DNA of 49,330 nucleotides, taken from the NCBI GenBank assembly GCA_035652335.1, contig DASRDZ010000045.1:1-49330 (forward strand), in the 5' to 3' direction. A program made the translations under genes and the position numbers. Positions 8,239 to 15,721 of the stretch are shown here, piece by piece; position 1 is the stretch's first letter; the number at the start of each line of letters is the position of its first letter. The DNA comes from DASRDZ01 sp035652335 (GTDB lineage Bacteria; Chloroflexota; Dormibacteria; Aeolococcales; Aeolococcaceae). Under the pieces are notes generated by a model. That model worked only from the letters and a program-made list of their open reading frames with translations, was not told the origin of the DNA and searched no databases.

Positions 8239-9921
8239 ATCCAGCTCACCGCGGCTCCACGGCGCCGTCGCCGTCGCGCCTCCAGGTACAAGGCCCGCAT
8301 CGGCTGGCTCACCCCCAAGCGGGCGGCGATCCTCGCCGCCACCGGCATCCTTCTCTTCGCCGGCGTCTACGTCGGGCGGGTCGCCTGGCAGCTCGGCTTC
8401 ATCTTCCACCGCAACCCCATCGCCGCCATCGGCGACGTGCTGGGCGGCAGCGGCGGGTCGAGCGTCGGCCAGAAGGCGCAGAGCCTGCAGCGCATCAACA
8501 TCGCCTTCTACGGCTACGGCGGCGACGGACACGACGGCGCCTACCTCTCCGACTCGATCATGGTGGTGTCGATCCAGCCGGAGGCGTCGGGACCGCCGCA
8601 GGTCGCCGAGATCAGCATCCCGCGCGACTGGTACGTGCCCATCGACCTGGGCAACGGGACCACCTACCACGGCCGCGTCAACGAGGCCTACTCGGACGGA
8701 CAGACCAACACGTATCCCAACCGGGCCGCGCAGTTCAAGGGCGACACCGGTGGGGGCGCGCTGGCCGACGCCACCCTCGAGTCGCTGCTGGGCATCCACA
8801 TCGACCACTTCGTCGGCATCGACTTCCACGCCTTCCAGTACGCCGTCGACGCGGTCGGCGGCATCGACGTCAACGTCCCCGACACCTTCACCGACACGCA
8901 ATACCCCGCGGGCGAATGCGACCAGGGCAACTGCGGCTACATGACCGTGCACTTCAACAAGGGGCCGCAGCACATGGACGGCGCCACCGCGCTGATCTTC
9001 TCCCGCTCCCGCCACTCCGCCGACAACGGCGAGGGCAGCGACTTCGCGCGCAGCCGCCGGCAGCAGCTGGTCATCCAGGCGCTGAAGAACAAGGTGGTGT
9101 CGATCGACGGCATCGGCAAGCTGCCCGACCTCCTCGGCGCCCTGGGCGGCCACGTCATCACCGACATGGGCATCGGCGACGCCGAGGCCCTCTATGCCCT
9201 GGTCAAGAGCGTCGACACCTCGACCATCGAGCGCATCAGCGTCGACGACACCAACTTCCTCTACGAGTGCGGCTATCCGGCCAACTGCGGCGCGGCATAC
9301 CTCTTCGCCCACGACCCGACGTACGCGTCGATCCAGCACTACGTGCAGAACGTCTTCCCGTCTCCCGCCGCGATCGCGGAGAAGGCGCCGGTGACCGTCG
9401 TCGACGCCAGCGGGCGGGGCGCGGGCGCCTCGGGCCGATGGAGCTCGCTGCTCGACTCGGTGCGGATCAACGCCAAGGACGGTGGGGCCGCGGCGGTGAG
9501 CCGAACGACGCACGTCATCGTCAGCGGCAGCGGCGTGTCGCAGACGGCGCAGTACCTGGCGACGATGTTCGGCGTGCCCGTGGAGACGGCGACGCCGGCG
9601 GCAGGAGCTGCGGCGGTGTCCCCGTCGCCCACCGCTGCGCCCCCCGCGCCGGCGGGGGTGACCGTGATCCTCGGCGCCGACGAGGAGCGGGCCTTCAACC
9701 ACGACCAGGGTGCGGAGAACGCAGGGTCGGGCTCGGGCGGCTCGGTGGGCGGGCCGGTGGCGACGCCGCGGCCGACGCACGTCGCCACCCCGGCGCCGCC
9801 GACGGCGACGCCCAGGCCGACGTCGACGCCGACGCCGGTCCTGCCGCCGATCACCCCCACGCCGGCGCCGACGCCCACGTCCGCTCCTCCTCCCACGCCG
9901 ACGCCCAAGCCGCACCCCTAG
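8239..9921 (+). CDS. LytR-CpsA-Psr (LCP) family wall-polymer ligase with C-terminal LytR_C domain
   Basis: LCP proteins move polyprenyl-linked glycopolymers onto peptidoglycan outside the membrane. From 8239 the protein is 560 aa: an Arg-rich cytoplasmic start, a TM helix (LAATGILLFAGVYVGRVAW), the LCP core with SIMVVSIQPEA, ISIPRDWYVPI, LIFSRSRHS and FARSRRQQLVIQAL, a LytR_C-like domain (about residues 400-485), and a Pro-Thr-rich tail. There is no ATG, GTG, TTG or CTG between the stop at 8224 and GTG 8437, and starting at 8437 would lose the TM anchor. GAGGGGG (8225-8231) stands 7 nt before ATC 8239, so a rare ATC start is the best reading. A base error in the assembly is the alternative. 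Confidence 0.85.
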   Translation: MQLTAAPRRRRRRASRYKARIGWLTPKRAAILAATGILLFAGVYVGRVAWQLGFIFHRNPIAAIGDVLGGSGGSSVGQKAQSLQRINIAFYGYGGDGHDGAYLSDSIMVVSIQPEASGPPQVAEISIPRDWYVPIDLGNGTTYHGRVNEAYSDGQTNTYPNRAAQFKGDTGGGALADATLESLLGIHIDHFVGIDFHAFQYAVDAVGGIDVNVPDTFTDTQYPAGECDQGNCGYMTVHFNKGPQHMDGATALIFSRSRHSADNGEGSDFARSRRQQLVIQALKNKVVSIDGIGKLPDLLGALGGHVITDMGIGDAEALYALVKSVDTSTIERISVDDTNFLYECGYPANCGAAYLFAHDPTYASIQHYVQNVFPSPAAIAEKAPVTVVDASGRGAGASGRWSSLLDSVRINAKDGGAAAVSRTTHVIVSGSGVSQTAQYLATMFGVPVETATPAAGAAAVSPSPTAAPPAPAGVTVILGADEERAFNHDQGAENAGSGSGGSVGGPVATPRPTHVATPAPPTATPRPTSTPTPVLPPITPTPAPTPTSAPPPTPTPKPHP

Positions 9922-10073
9922 AGCGGCGTCGATCGCGGCTGTGACGGCGGGGTCACGCGGGGCAAAGGGCTGTGCAGGGAGGGCCGCGCCTCGGTGGCCC
10001 GCTGCGCCGTTGTGTGGGCGCTCTGCTATCCCTTTCCGGTGCAGCGCTGATTTCGGGATGAGAGGGAGTTCGC

Positions 10074-11942
10074 ATGCGCTCTGGGATGCTCCGTTCGGTG
10101 GCCGCGCTGGCGGCGGCGGCGGCTCTCCTGCCGATGGCGGCTCGTGCTGACCAGCCGGTCGGTGCCACCGCGAACGCGAGCACGGCCGCGCTGGGGCTGA
10201 GCATCAATCCCGCGGCACTGCTGGGCATCCCGACGACCGACGTGCAGGCACTGCCGTCGACGCTGCGCAGCCTCCTGCTCACCGCCCTGAACCCCGTGAC
10301 CGTGCAGGTGGACGGCGCCAATGCCACCGCCTCGCGCACGGCGACCACGGCGGACCTGGTGTCGGGACACGGCGACGCCACGCCGGTCTCGCTCGACCTC
10401 GCCTCGCTGTCGCAGCTGCTCACCGAGCTCCACTCGGTGCTGAGCGGGCTGGCGGGTGCGGTGACCGTGCCGTCGCTGGCCTCGACGCTGTCGGACGTGG
10501 CCACCGTGACCGGCAACAGCACGGTGATGGGTCTGCTGCCCGCGGGCCTGCAGACGGAGCTGCAGACTCTCGACACCGAGCTGGGCTCGCTGTCGGGCAA
10601 GCTCGCCGCGCTCTCCACCGATGCCACCGCGGCGGTCGACCAGCTGCAGACCACGCTCGGCCAGCAGCTCGGCGCGCTGCTGCAGTATGCAACCGGCGTG
10701 CAGGCGGACATCAACGCGGCGCATCCCGCCGGCCAGGTGCAGACGGCGGCGGCGCTGACGGTGCCCCCATCGGTGAGCCTGCCGCCACTGGTGTCGACGC
10801 TGCCGGTGATCGCGCAGCTCGCACCCTTCGGCGCCACCGCGGTGACCGCAGCCGGAGCGACGCAGCTCGGCGCCAGCGGCCCGCAGGCATCGTCGAACGA
10901 GGCGACGACCTCGCTGTCGGTGGCGCCGGCGCTCGACCTCACCAATCTGCGGGCCGACATGACCGCGATCACCACGCTGCTCTCGCAGGTGGGCACGACC
11001 GCCGCCGCCATCGTGCCGCAGCTCTCCGCCGTGCAGGCGATCATCTCGACCGCGCTGCCGGGCGGGCTGAGCCTCTCCTCGCTGGTGAGCGACGTCAACG
11101 CCGCGGCGGCACCCGCCGACCAGCTCAGCACCGTGGCGCAGGACCTGCAGCTGGAGAAGATGCTCTCCTGCCAGACGCTGGGCACCGGTTCGTGCGTCAT
11201 CGCATCCACGGCGATCACGCCGTCGGGCAGCGGGCTGCATTCGGTCGCCACCAGCAAGCTGGTCGACATGTCGGTGCTGCCGATGGACGCGACGCTGGCC
11301 TCGGCACTGAGCGTGCTCGGCGCCTCGGCGGGGACGCCGCTGCTCGACGTGCAGGGCGTGCAGGCGTCGAGCGACGCCGTCATCGACGGCACCACCAGCA
11401 CCGCCACCGCGAGCGGTGACGTCACCTACATCTCCGTGGCGGGAATGGTGGTGATGGACCACGGGCAGATCAACACGGCGGCGCTCGCCCCGTACGTGCC
11501 GGCGGCGGAGCTGCAGGCGGTGGCTGCCGGGATTCCCGTCGGCGAGCCGATGAACCTGGAGATCACCACACCCGCCGGTGTGCTCACCCTGCAGATCACC
11601 CTGGGCACCCAGCAGCGCGTCTACACCGCCGCCCAGCACCAGAGCGCGAGCATCGGCAAGATGCAGGTGCGCCTGCTCAACGGCAGCGCCACCGGCGCCA
11701 ACCCGGTGCAGCAGCTCGGCGCCGCGCAGGCGGGGCCCATCGTCACCATGAACACCGCCTCGGTGTCGAGCGAGGTGCTCGGCACCTCGACCGGGAGCAC
11801 CGGGACGCTGGCGCCGACCAGCAGCGGCAGCAACGTCGCCATGGGCCAGACCGGCATGCTCGGGGCCTCGGGGTTGCTGGCGGGCCTCGGTCTCCTGGGC
11901 GTCGGCGCAGCGCTGCGGCGGAGGACGCGCCGGGCGGCGTAG
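10074..11942 (+). CDS. Large exported surface protein with C-terminal membrane anchor (unknown function)
   Basis: A 622-aa protein with a good signal peptide (MRSGMLRSVAALAAAAALLP, cleavage near ARA-DQ) and AGAGGGAG at 10061-10068 as ribosome binding site. The mature part is rich in Ala, Thr, Ser, Leu and Val, very low in charge, with heptad-like Leu patterns (about residues 110-250, possible coiled coil) and a single Cys pair near residues 364-374. The C-terminus has the layout of a cell-wall sorting signal: GQTG, a hydrophobic stretch (LLAGLGLLGVGAAL) and RRRTRRAA. No domain was recognised. It is monocistronic by spacing; the next gene starts 36 bp later with its own -10-like hexamer. It is probably an adhesin-like or structural surface protein. 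Confidence 0.8.
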   Translation: MRSGMLRSVAALAAAAALLPMAARADQPVGATANASTAALGLSINPAALLGIPTTDVQALPSTLRSLLLTALNPVTVQVDGANATASRTATTADLVSGHGDATPVSLDLASLSQLLTELHSVLSGLAGAVTVPSLASTLSDVATVTGNSTVMGLLPAGLQTELQTLDTELGSLSGKLAALSTDATAAVDQLQTTLGQQLGALLQYATGVQADINAAHPAGQVQTAAALTVPPSVSLPPLVSTLPVIAQLAPFGATAVTAAGATQLGASGPQASSNEATTSLSVAPALDLTNLRADMTAITTLLSQVGTTAAAIVPQLSAVQAIISTALPGGLSLSSLVSDVNAAAAPADQLSTVAQDLQLEKMLSCQTLGTGSCVIASTAITPSGSGLHSVATSKLVDMSVLPMDATLASALSVLGASAGTPLLDVQGVQASSDAVIDGTTSTATASGDVTYISVAGMVVMDHGQINTAALAPYVPAAELQAVAAGIPVGEPMNLEITTPAGVLTLQITLGTQQRVYTAAQHQSASIGKMQVRLLNGSATGANPVQQLGAAQAGPIVTMNTASVSSEVLGTSTGSTGTLAPTSSGSNVAMGQTGMLGASGLLAGLGLLGVGAALRRRTRRAA

Positions 11943-11963
11943 TGAGGTTGCCGCCGCGGCGGC

Positions 11964-11978
11964 TACAGTGCGTCCGTC
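11964..11978 (+). promoter_or_regulatory. Candidate leaderless promoter -10 of the ornithine cyclodeaminase gene
   Basis: TACAGT at 11964-11969 matches TANNNT and is followed by exactly 9 nt and then the ATG at 11979. No Shine-Dalgarno sequence lies in between, so transcription would start at or next to the start codon. No clear -35 element is visible. Confidence 0.45.
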
Positions 11979-12929
11979 ATGGACGTGCTGGTGCTGTCGC
12001 GGGAGGACGTGGTGCGGCTGCTCTCTGTCGAGCAACTGCTCGACGCGCTGGCCGACGGGTTCGTGCGGCTCAGCGCGGGTGAGGTGTCGGCGCCGCCTCG
12101 CGTTGCGGCGTCGGCGCCGTCCGGGATTCTGGCCGCGATGCCGGGGTATCTGCCGGGCGCGGGCGGAGGCCTGGAGGTGAAGCTGGTCTCGGTGTTCCCT
12201 GGCAACCACGCGCTGGGGCTGCCGTCGCATCAGGCGCTGATCACGGTGTTCTCGGCGGAGACGGGTGCGCCGGAGGCGGTGATGGACGGCGAGCACATCA
12301 CGGCGGTGCGCACAGCCGCGTCGTCGGCGCTGGCCGCGCGGGTGCTGGCGCGCCCGGACGCGCGAGTGCTGGCGGTGCTGGGCGCGGGGGTGCAGGGACG
12401 TGCACACCTGCGGGCGATGTCGTCGGTGTTGCCGTTGGCGTCGGTGCGCGTTGCGTCGCGCACGTTCACGCATGCGGAGGCGCTGGCCACTGAGGATCCG
12501 CGGGCGGTTGCGGTGCCGTCGTTCGAGGAGGCGGTGCGCGGGGCGGACGTCGTGTGCTGCTGCACCGATGCGGGGACGCCTGTGCTGCGGCGTTCGTGGC
12601 TTTCGTCGGGCGCGCATGTGAGCTCCGTCGGCGCGTCGGCTTCGGGGCCGGAGGTGGATGCGGAGACGATCGCTGCGGGGTTGGTGGTGGTGGAGTCGCG
12701 TGTGGCGTGCTCGCCATGGCCGGCGGGGGCGCACGAGTTGGCGGGCGTTGCTCCGGCGGCGGTGGTGGAGCTGGGCGAGGTGCTGTCGGGGGCGCATCCG
12801 GGGCGGACGTCGGCGACGCAGCTCACGGTGTGGAAGTCGATGGGGCACGCGGTGGAGGATGCGGTGGCGGCGCGGCTCGTACTGGATGCGGCGCGGGCCG
12901 CGGGCGCGGGGACGGTGGTGCGGCTGTGA
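11979..12929 (+). CDS. Ornithine cyclodeaminase / mu-crystallin family dehydrogenase
   Basis: A 316-aa NAD(P)-binding protein of the OCD/mu-crystallin family: ornithine or lysine cyclodeaminases, ketimine reductases, alanine dehydrogenases and opine-type enzymes. The N-terminal substrate domain has KLVSVFPGN, and MDGEHITAVRTAASSALAAR precedes the Rossmann motif VLGAGVQGRAHL. WKSMGHAVEDAVAARLV near the C-terminus is the conserved family ending. The length is normal. With no partner biosynthetic genes the substrate cannot be assigned; an imine-reducing or amino-acid-deaminating role is inferred. Confidence 0.88.
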   Translation: MDVLVLSREDVVRLLSVEQLLDALADGFVRLSAGEVSAPPRVAASAPSGILAAMPGYLPGAGGGLEVKLVSVFPGNHALGLPSHQALITVFSAETGAPEAVMDGEHITAVRTAASSALAARVLARPDARVLAVLGAGVQGRAHLRAMSSVLPLASVRVASRTFTHAEALATEDPRAVAVPSFEEAVRGADVVCCCTDAGTPVLRRSWLSSGAHVSSVGASASGPEVDAETIAAGLVVVESRVACSPWPAGAHELAGVAPAAVVELGEVLSGAHPGRTSATQLTVWKSMGHAVEDAVAARLVLDAARAAGAGTVVRL

Positions 12930-12945
12930 GGGCCGGTCTGTTCGG

Positions 12946-12975
12946 TTGACGTAGCCCCACATGGGTGTGTAAGTT
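12946..12975 (+). promoter_or_regulatory. Sigma-70-type promoter for the lipoprotein operon
   Basis: TTGACG (12946-12951) and TAAGTT (12970-12975, TANNNT) are separated by 18 bp, a normal spacing. The site lies between the cyclodeaminase stop and the lipoprotein start (13060), leaving a leader of about 75 nt with a GGAAGGGG ribosome binding site at 13043-13050. Confidence 0.6.
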
Positions 12976-13059
12976 GGCGGCCGCCCTGACGATGCGGTGG
13001 GGCGACCGGGCATGCACGGCGGCTTTTCGCATGCGGTGTTGTGGAAGGGGTGTTCCTCT

Positions 13060-13596
13060 GTGCGGCGGTTCGCATGGCAGGTGGGCGGGGTCGGGGTGGC
13101 GCTCGCGGGCGTGGTGGGGTTGGGGGTTGTCGCCTTCGGGTGCGGGAGCGGCGGGCCGGCGCCGGTGCGGGTGAGCGCGTCGCCCTCCGCGCGGGCGACG
13201 GCGACGGTTGATCCGCGCGTGGCGGAGGTGGAGGCGGCGGTGCGGAGGTATGTGCAGGCCCTTCAGGACTCTGCTCGGACCGGAAGTGCAGCCTCCGTCG
13301 ACTTGCTCGTGGTGCCCGGGTCCCAAGCAGCCGGCAACGCGTCGATCCTTGCCGACCTGAGCCGGCAGAACCACTACAACTTCATATCGTCACGAATTGA
13401 CTTCGACCCGCAGTCGTGGCAGATCAACGTACTCGTCAACACCGCCACGGCCACCGTGACCTACTCACTCTACGGCCACTTGGCCGACTGGCCTTCACTG
13501 CGTCCGCGCGATTCAGACCATCAGTCACCAGGCGTCCTCCTCAATCTGCAGCTTGAGCTGCACGGTGATCAGTGGCTCATCACTCGAAGCTCGTAG
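13060..13596 (+). CDS. Lipoprotein of unknown function
   Basis: A 178-aa lipoprotein read from GTG 13060, 9 nt after GGAAGGGG. An Arg-containing n-region (VRRFAWQ), a hydrophobic core (GGVGVALAGVVGLGVV) and the lipobox VAFGC predict acylation at Cys. A Ser/Ala linker and then a domain of about 120 residues follow (EVEAAVRRYVQALQDSARTG to the C-terminus), with predicted helix then strands, resembling small NTF2-like or accessory exported domains; no family can be named. The frame is also open to 12997. Base composition changes inside the gene: up to about 13260 it is very GC-rich, afterwards clearly less so. The next gene starts 25 nt before this stop. Confidence 0.75.
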   Translation: MRRFAWQVGGVGVALAGVVGLGVVAFGCGSGGPAPVRVSASPSARATATVDPRVAEVEAAVRRYVQALQDSARTGSAASVDLLVVPGSQAAGNASILADLSRQNHYNFISSRIDFDPQSWQINVLVNTATATVTYSLYGHLADWPSLRPRDSDHQSPGVLLNLQLELHGDQWLITRSS

Positions 13597-14930
13597 TCGT
13601 CATACTCGGCGCGCTGGCCTTGTGGCCCAATGCCGCGAATGCCGATCCACCCGGCAGCATCTCGCTGACAGTGGGACTGCAGTCGAAGCAACTGGGCAAC
13701 ACGGTCGCCGACTATCTGCAAATGACGAGCACCGGCAACTTCATCACCGCCTCCGGCCCGGTGCCACCGCGCCGCGGCGCTGCATACTGCTACTGGAGCG
13801 ATTGGACATTGATCCGCGTCAACGCCGTCTCCCACGAGCGCACATACGGCGTCTCCATCTACGACGGCTGCAACAACGACGCCCAAGTGTTCCCGGTACC
13901 ACAAGACATCCGCCAGGGCAGCTGCAACAACGACGACTCCCTCTATCCCTCCGGCAAGTACTCCGTGTGCCCGATCATCCCGCAAGGTCACGTCCCCGCC
14001 GGCCTCCCCTTCGACCACCGCTGCGAAGCCCTCACCGAGGTCGACACCTCCCTCCACACCAGCATCACCCCGCAGACATACGACCCCACCCAACCCACAA
14101 CGCTGACCGTCTCCACCAGCTTCGCCAGCGACATCGCACAGCGCCTGTCCGAGGGCACGTGCACGGACGTGCTCGACTGGCAAGCAATCTCCTGGACCCT
14201 CCGCTGGTCCGACGGCGCCATCGACCACCTCCCCGCGTCGGGGCGCGACGGGATCACCAGGACGCACACCCTGCAGCCCACCCAGGCAGGCAGCGGCCCT
14301 CAGCAATCGGACCTCACCGTCGTCGCCCACCTGCACGTCATCGGCCAGGCGCTCGACTTCGACCAGGCCGGCAACCTGGTCGTCCGCAACGTCGACGGAT
14401 ACGTTGACGTGAGCAACCACGACACCGCCAGCGGCGACGGCGCCGCTCCCGTCCACGTGCCGCCGCAACTCGCCAGCGGCGCGATCGCGGTCGGCCAATC
14501 CGGCGACGGCACACTCGCACCGCCCGACGAGGGCGCCTCACCACAACAACGCGCGGTCACGCTGCGCGGCCGCCTGCTCGCCCTCTACCCGCGCCCCATC
14601 GTCCTCCGCCCCGGCGTCGAGCTGGTCGACGGCGCCGACGTCGGACACGCGATCTCCACCGTCGTCGCCTGGCAATACACCGGGACCACGACCGAGGCCC
14701 CTCCTGACGAGGCCACCCGCCCCGGCGCGCGCGGCAGTCCCACCACCCCGATCGTCGTCCAGTACGACCACGCCGAGCGCACCGACGCCCTCGGCCGCCC
14801 GATCGACGAGACCGTCCCCATCACCATGTTGGTGCGCACCACATATCCCGACGGCACCACCCTCGACACGACGCTGCGCGGAGTGATCGACGTCGCCATC
14901 TGGTACGCCGGCCTCACCCAGACGGGCTGA
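13572..14930 (+). CDS. Exported protein of unknown function, operon partner of the lipoprotein
   Basis: A 452-aa protein from GTG 13572 with a signal peptide (LVVVILGALALWPNAANA, cut before DPP). The mature part has an N-terminal region of about 150 residues with six cysteines (CYWSDW, DGCNND, GSCNND, SVCPII, HRCEA, GTCTD), probably disulphide-bonded outside the cell. Beta-rich segments follow, with DGTTLDTTLRGVIDVAIWY at the end. No known domain. It overlaps the lipoprotein gene by 25 nt, so the two are surely co-transcribed and may form an envelope complex. Confidence 0.78.
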   Translation: MAHHSKLVVVILGALALWPNAANADPPGSISLTVGLQSKQLGNTVADYLQMTSTGNFITASGPVPPRRGAAYCYWSDWTLIRVNAVSHERTYGVSIYDGCNNDAQVFPVPQDIRQGSCNNDDSLYPSGKYSVCPIIPQGHVPAGLPFDHRCEALTEVDTSLHTSITPQTYDPTQPTTLTVSTSFASDIAQRLSEGTCTDVLDWQAISWTLRWSDGAIDHLPASGRDGITRTHTLQPTQAGSGPQQSDLTVVAHLHVIGQALDFDQAGNLVVRNVDGYVDVSNHDTASGDGAAPVHVPPQLASGAIAVGQSGDGTLAPPDEGASPQQRAVTLRGRLLALYPRPIVLRPGVELVDGADVGHAISTVVAWQYTGTTTEAPPDEATRPGARGSPTTPIVVQYDHAERTDALGRPIDETVPITMLVRTTYPDGTTLDTTLRGVIDVAIWYAGLTQTG

Positions 14931-15022
14931 ACACGCGCACCAGCGGGGTCGTCACCGAAGGATAAGGCACCCCGGGCTCGTTCGCGTCCGCGCGGGCGAC
15001 GGGGAGTACAACGAATCGGAGG

Positions 15023-15634
15023 CTACTCCGGGTTGTCGAATGCTCCGGCAACCTGCGCTGTGAGGGACTGCACATTGAAGCAAGTGCTCGGCACGCTGGT
15101 GGGAACGAACGCGCCGCCACCCTCGCCGATGGACTGCTGGGTCGCGAGTGTTTGACCGCTCCCGGTGATCACGCCCCCCGATGTGCTGACCGCCACCGCC
15201 AACCCCGCACGAAGCCAGCCGAACTGGCCGGTCATGGTTCCATCGTGGGAGATCACTCCGTCGTCGTCCACGTATCCGCCCGACAGTGTGAAGCTGCCGT
15301 CTGCCGTCCCGGTGGTTCCGAGCGGACAAGCTTCGGTGTAGTCGAACGTCGCGGACAGGTTCGGGAGGTTGCCAACGCTCGCCGTGGGATCGGGCCAGAT
15401 GACCACGAAGGGGTGTCCATTGCCGTCAAGGCCAGCCGCCGTTCCTGACAGCGTTCCGTTGAACGAGCCTCCGCAGCTCGCGACAGGGCACGGATAAGTG
15501 GGCAGGGTCAGCGCGCCTTCCCAACTTCCTCCTGTGCTCGCTGCCGCTCGCGCGCCGGTCGCTGGCACGACCCCCGCGAGGACTGCAGCCGTCACCGCCA
15601 TCAAGACATACCGCCGCTTCAGCCAGTCCCGCAT
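15023..15634 (-). CDS. Exported protein of unknown function downstream of the sigma-propeller gene
   Basis: A 203-aa protein with a signal peptide (YVLMAVTAAVLAGVVPATGARA, cut before AAST). GGAGGAG lies 8 nt before the ATG. The mature part is beta-rich with four cysteines (YPCPVASCGG, EACPLG, STCFN) and runs of Gly/Thr/Ser (GTADGSFTLSGGYVDDDGV), consistent with a small secreted beta-barrel or sandwich. No family recognised. It lies 87 bp downstream of, and in the same direction as, the membrane sigma factor gene, so it may be co-transcribed with it or be its target. Confidence 0.78.
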   Translation of the reverse strand: MRDWLKRRYVLMAVTAAVLAGVVPATGARAAASTGGSWEGALTLPTYPCPVASCGGSFNGTLSGTAAGLDGNGHPFVVIWPDPTASVGNLPNLSATFDYTEACPLGTTGTADGSFTLSGGYVDDDGVISHDGTMTGQFGWLRAGLAVAVSTSGGVITGSGQTLATQQSIGEGGGAFVPTSVPSTCFNVQSLTAQVAGAFDNPE

Positions 15635-15721
15635 CGTATGACTCCTCCGCTTTCCTCAGATGGCAGCCAAGCGGCCAGGTCCCGGGCCCCTAGCGTTGGT
15701 GCATTGACGGCCGACACACGC

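Noticed and set aside
7546..9915. 789-codon minus-strand frame that contains the MerR gene
   Set aside because: Only the last 156 codons are the MerR protein; the rest is antisense to the LCP gene.
8145..9944. 599-codon plus-strand frame overlapping the LCP gene
   Set aside because: A +1 shadow of the LCP gene; it has Arg/His-rich composition and no homology.
10026..13013. 995-codon open frame on the minus strand
   Set aside because: It is antisense to the surface-protein and cyclodeaminase genes, Arg/His/Gln-rich with no domain, typical of a shadow frame in GC-rich DNA.
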